Positions 41,780 to 43,768 of a stretch of DNA of 43,768 bases are shown here, piece by piece. The first letter of the stretch is position 1, and each line of letters begins with the position of its first letter. The notes beneath the pieces are model-generated. The model was not told the DNA's origin, made no database searches, and was given only the letters and a program-made list of their open reading frames with translations. The position numbers were made by a program, and so were the translations under genes. The stretch lies in contig CAJXPD010000054.1 in assembly GCA_913057785.1 (NCBI GenBank), positions 1 to 43,768 of the forward strand, in the 5' to 3' direction. This DNA comes from an uncultured Lewinella sp. (GTDB taxonomy: Bacteria; Bacteroidota; Bacteroidia; Chitinophagales; Saprospiraceae).

Positions 41780-42451
41780 TCAATACCATTTTACTACTTC
41801 CTCCAATTCTTTCCTTTTGATATCTGGTACCATGGCTTGGTCAGCAGGATATCCCACGGGGATCAATAAAAATGCCCTTTCGTTTTCGGGTCTATCCAAG
41901 ATGTTTTGAAGGAAATTCATGGGACTTGGTGTATGGGTTAAGGCGACTAGGCCTGCTTGGTGGATGGCTGCTAGAAGAAAGCCTGCAGCTAAGCCTACGG
42001 ATTCATTTACATAGTAATTTTTCTCTCGCTGCTGTTCTTCTGTCAGATCGTAGGGCTTCTTGAAAACGATGATCAGGGCCGGTGCTATTTCCAGAAACCC
42101 TTTTTCCCAATTGGTCCCAAATGGCTTCAGGTCCTCTAGCCACTGCTCTGACATGCGCCCGTGATAATTTTCGTATTCCTCTTTTTCGGCGGCTATTCTG
42201 ATCTTTCTCTTAATCTCTGGATCTTGCACTACGCAGAAGGTCCACGGTTGCTTATGTGCCCCAGAAGGAGCAGTAGAGGCTGTCAGGATTACATTTTCTA
42301 TCACTGCTTTCGGAACAGCTTGCTCACTAAACATACGGAGTGAGCGACGTTTGTCCATATATTGGTAAAAATCCCAGGTTCTGGCAATCATTTCTTCTTC
42401 CGAATATAGTAAGCCTTCGTATGGAATAAATGCTGATTTCGTGGAATGCAT
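41780..42451 (-). CDS. Iodotyrosine deiodinase-like flavoprotein (nitroreductase family, IYD subgroup)
   Basis: 223 residues, soluble, FMN-dependent nitroreductase fold. R35-R36-S37 matches the FMN phosphate-binding RRS of iodotyrosine deiodinases, and TASTAPSGAHKQPW is the next conserved block. The active-site lid carries Glu92, Tyr96 and Lys117, with the spacings (4 and 21) of human Glu157, Tyr161 and Lys182, which hold the iodotyrosine zwitterion. Bacterial homologues, including the characterised one from Haliscomenobacter hydrossis, remove halogen from halotyrosines. All substrate residues are present, so it can be called a likely halotyrosine dehalogenase; the physiological substrate in a bacterium is unclear. 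The two SDR genes upstream on the same strand may be co-transcribed. Confidence 0.9.
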   Translation of the reverse strand: MHSTKSAFIPYEGLLYSEEEMIARTWDFYQYMDKRRSLRMFSEQAVPKAVIENVILTASTAPSGAHKQPWTFCVVQDPEIKRKIRIAAEKEEYENYHGRMSEQWLEDLKPFGTNWEKGFLEIAPALIIVFKKPYDLTEEQQREKNYYVNESVGLAAGFLLAAIHQAGLVALTHTPSPMNFLQNILDRPENERAFLLIPVGYPADQAMVPDIKRKELEEVVKWY

Positions 42452-42485
42452 AGAATTAGGATGTTGCGATTAATGTTCAATGAAA

Positions 42486-43178
42486 TTAGGGAGTAGATAT
42501 AGAGACGGGGAGAATCTTGCCGTTGAAAAAAGCTTTACCTTGGACGGCGAACCAGGCTACCATTTCACCCATTTGATCACTTTCAACCGGGGCTTGATAT
42601 CCTGGGAAAGCCTCAGCTAACATTTCTGTTTGCACAGCACCGAGGGCGAGACAATTGACACTGATGCTGTCCTCCTTTAGTTCTTCTGCTAAACATTCGG
42701 TTAAGTTGGCTAGTGCGGCCTTACTGGCGCTGTAAGCAGATAGGCCAGTGAACTTACTGCTACCCTGTACTCCCCCCATGCTCCCCATATTGATAATATG
42801 AGCTCCTCCTTTACTGGATAATTTAGGTAACAAGAGTCGAATCAAGCGAGTGATACCAAATACATTTACCTCAAAGATCTCCCACCAATCTTTATCGGTT
42901 AGCTTGGCAAAGGGCTTATTACGAAGTAGACCTGCATTGTTAACAAGAATGTCTACACTATCCCACGCCGCAATCTTATTAAGCAGGGCATCTTTGTTAG
43001 GACGACTGAGATCATAGGCCAGGTAGTCTATATTTTTGGAAGGGCTGCTAGCAGCAAGTTGAGCGAGTTTTTCCTCGTTCCGAGAGATCGCTAAGATGTT
43101 GTTTTCGGGTGCTTTAGCTAGCTGCAATGCAGTATCATATCCAATCCCGCGACTAGCTCCGGTGATGATTATATTCAT
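42486..43178 (-). CDS. Short-chain dehydrogenase/reductase (SDR)
   Basis: 230 residues. TGASRGIG cofactor loop (6-13), VNNAG (79-83), catalytic Ser133, Tyr149 and Lys153 (NMGSMGGVQGSSKFTGLSAYSASK), then CLALGAVQTEM. Arg33 in ISRNEEKL suggests NADP(H) preference. The short C-terminal end (GKAFFNGKILPVS) lacks the long substrate loop of many SDRs, as in small 3-ketoacyl/sepiapterin-like reductases. It lies 34 bases upstream of the deiodinase-like start. The substrate is unknown. Confidence 0.92.
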   Translation of the reverse strand: MNIIITGASRGIGYDTALQLAKAPENNILAISRNEEKLAQLAASSPSKNIDYLAYDLSRPNKDALLNKIAAWDSVDILVNNAGLLRNKPFAKLTDKDWWEIFEVNVFGITRLIRLLLPKLSSKGGAHIINMGSMGGVQGSSKFTGLSAYSASKAALANLTECLAEELKEDSISVNCLALGAVQTEMLAEAFPGYQAPVESDQMGEMVAWFAVQGKAFFNGKILPVSISTP

Positions 43179-43218
43179 AATTTGGTGGTTGTATTAATCG
43201 AAACCTACTGGCGATAGC

Positions 43219-43768
43219 TTATAGGTCTCCTTTCTGCGGTCGAAGGGTTAATTCCTCGACAACGGTTCTAGGGCTGAGTTGCCAGACATCCCAGATGGCT
43301 TGCGCAATATCGGTGGCTGGCATGAGGCGCTCCTCTGGTAAGGTAGCTCCCTCCCAAGAAGCGGTCCAGGTAGCTCCTGGTAAAACGGCTGTTACTTTGA
43401 CTTGGGAGGCCAGTAATTCCTGCCGCAATGCTTTCGTAAAACCAAGCAGCGCAAATTTAGTTGTGGCATACGAGCCTGAACCTGGAAATACTTTTTGGCT
43501 AGCCACAGAACAAATATTGAAAATATGGCCTTTACCGGCAGTCACCATTTGTGGGGCGAATCCACGGCAGAGGAGATATGGAGCATGTAGATTGACCTGC
43601 ATCATCTGATCCAGGTGTAGATCCGGCTCACTTAGCAACTCCCCTTGTAGAAAAATTCCGGCATTATTAATCAGTACATCAATGCTCGGCCAAGTATTAT
43701 TGACGAGATCAATGAATTCAGCAATCTGGGAACGATCAGCTAGATCCGTAGCCTTAGCGATGATCTTT
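43219..43768 (-). CDS. Second SDR, 5' end cut by the window edge
   Basis: The frame is open from the window end, beginning inside the protein (...ATDLADRSQIAEFIDLVNN, then SIDVLINNAGIFLQGELL), so the Rossmann start is missing. Visible are the NNAG motif, ICSVASQKVFPGSGSYATTK with catalytic Ser, Tyr and Lys, and the PGATWT segment. About 183 residues are present. It is related to but distinct from its neighbour 40 bases downstream, so the pair may be an old tandem duplication. Confidence 0.9.
   Translation of the reverse strand, partial: KIIAKATDLADRSQIAEFIDLVNNTWPSIDVLINNAGIFLQGELLSEPDLHLDQMMQVNLHAPYLLCRGFAPQMVTAGKGHIFNICSVASQKVFPGSGSYATTKFALLGFTKALRQELLASQVKVTAVLPGATWTASWEGATLPEERLMPATDIAQAIWDVWQLSPRTVVEELTLRPQKGDL

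Overview
The window looks like a chromosomal stretch of a Bacteroidota bacterium, probably of the Saprospiria. This rests on short intergenic regions with few Shine-Dalgarno sites, many lipoprotein and twin-arginine signals, a tricorn-type S41 protease, PKD/TSP3/SPOR/OmpA-like extracytoplasmic modules, LytTR regulation and an iodotyrosine-deiodinase-type nitroreductase like the one known from Haliscomenobacter. The assignment is inferred from gene content; no rRNA, tRNA or CRISPR array was seen.

Layout. 1-6.2 kb: the start of a ComEC-like gene (cut by the window edge), a NrtR-like Nudix regulator, a YbaK-type editing protein, a secreted D-Ala-D-Ala carboxypeptidase, and a large secreted fusion of a GH3-C-like region, a serine beta-lactamase fold and FKBP. 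6.2-10.4 kb (minus strand): a two-subunit molybdenum hydroxylase (IorAB type) with a 62-residue AraC-type mini-protein behind it, then an Ldh2-family oxidoreductase. 10.7-12.7 kb: small secreted or lipidated proteins of unknown role.

12.9-20.3 kb is the most interesting block. Three tightly packed plus-strand genes encode an EAD11/iSTAND-like protein, a MoxR AAA+ ATPase and a 1789-residue three-TM protein. The last appears to join a CoxE-like N-terminus and a degenerate vWA domain inside the cell to PKD, TPR, TSP3, SPOR-like and OmpA-like modules outside. It resembles the cytosolic MoxR-vWA conflict systems but is wired through the envelope. I propose it as a candidate undescribed transmembrane MoxR signalling or defence system.

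20.3-25.8 kb: a REP-associated tyrosine transposase between REP-like palindromes, a tricorn protease homologue and a lipoprotein. 26-30.3 kb: an SRPBCC protein, a TolB-like/TPR/LytTR regulator with a direct repeat between them, and a TetR regulator with an SDR enzyme, whose promoters carry related palindromes (putative operators). 30.5-35.1 kb: a TAT-exported Gfo/Idh/MocA oxidoreductase, then a 503-residue helical-repeat protein divergent from an unannotated 59-residue double-glycine-leader peptide gene, then about 1.2 kb of hairpin-rich sequence with two possible further small ORFs.

35.1-37.2 kb: a lipoprotein, a polytopic membrane protein and a NarL-type histidine kinase in one minus-strand operon ending in a clear intrinsic terminator. 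37.2-37.8 kb: a structured intergenic region that may carry a small RNA. 37.8-43.8 kb: an unknown cytosolic protein, a TANGO2/NRDE - ATP-grasp - TIM-barrel isomerase operon, an iodotyrosine-deiodinase homologue with all three substrate-lid residues, and two SDR genes, the second cut by the window end.
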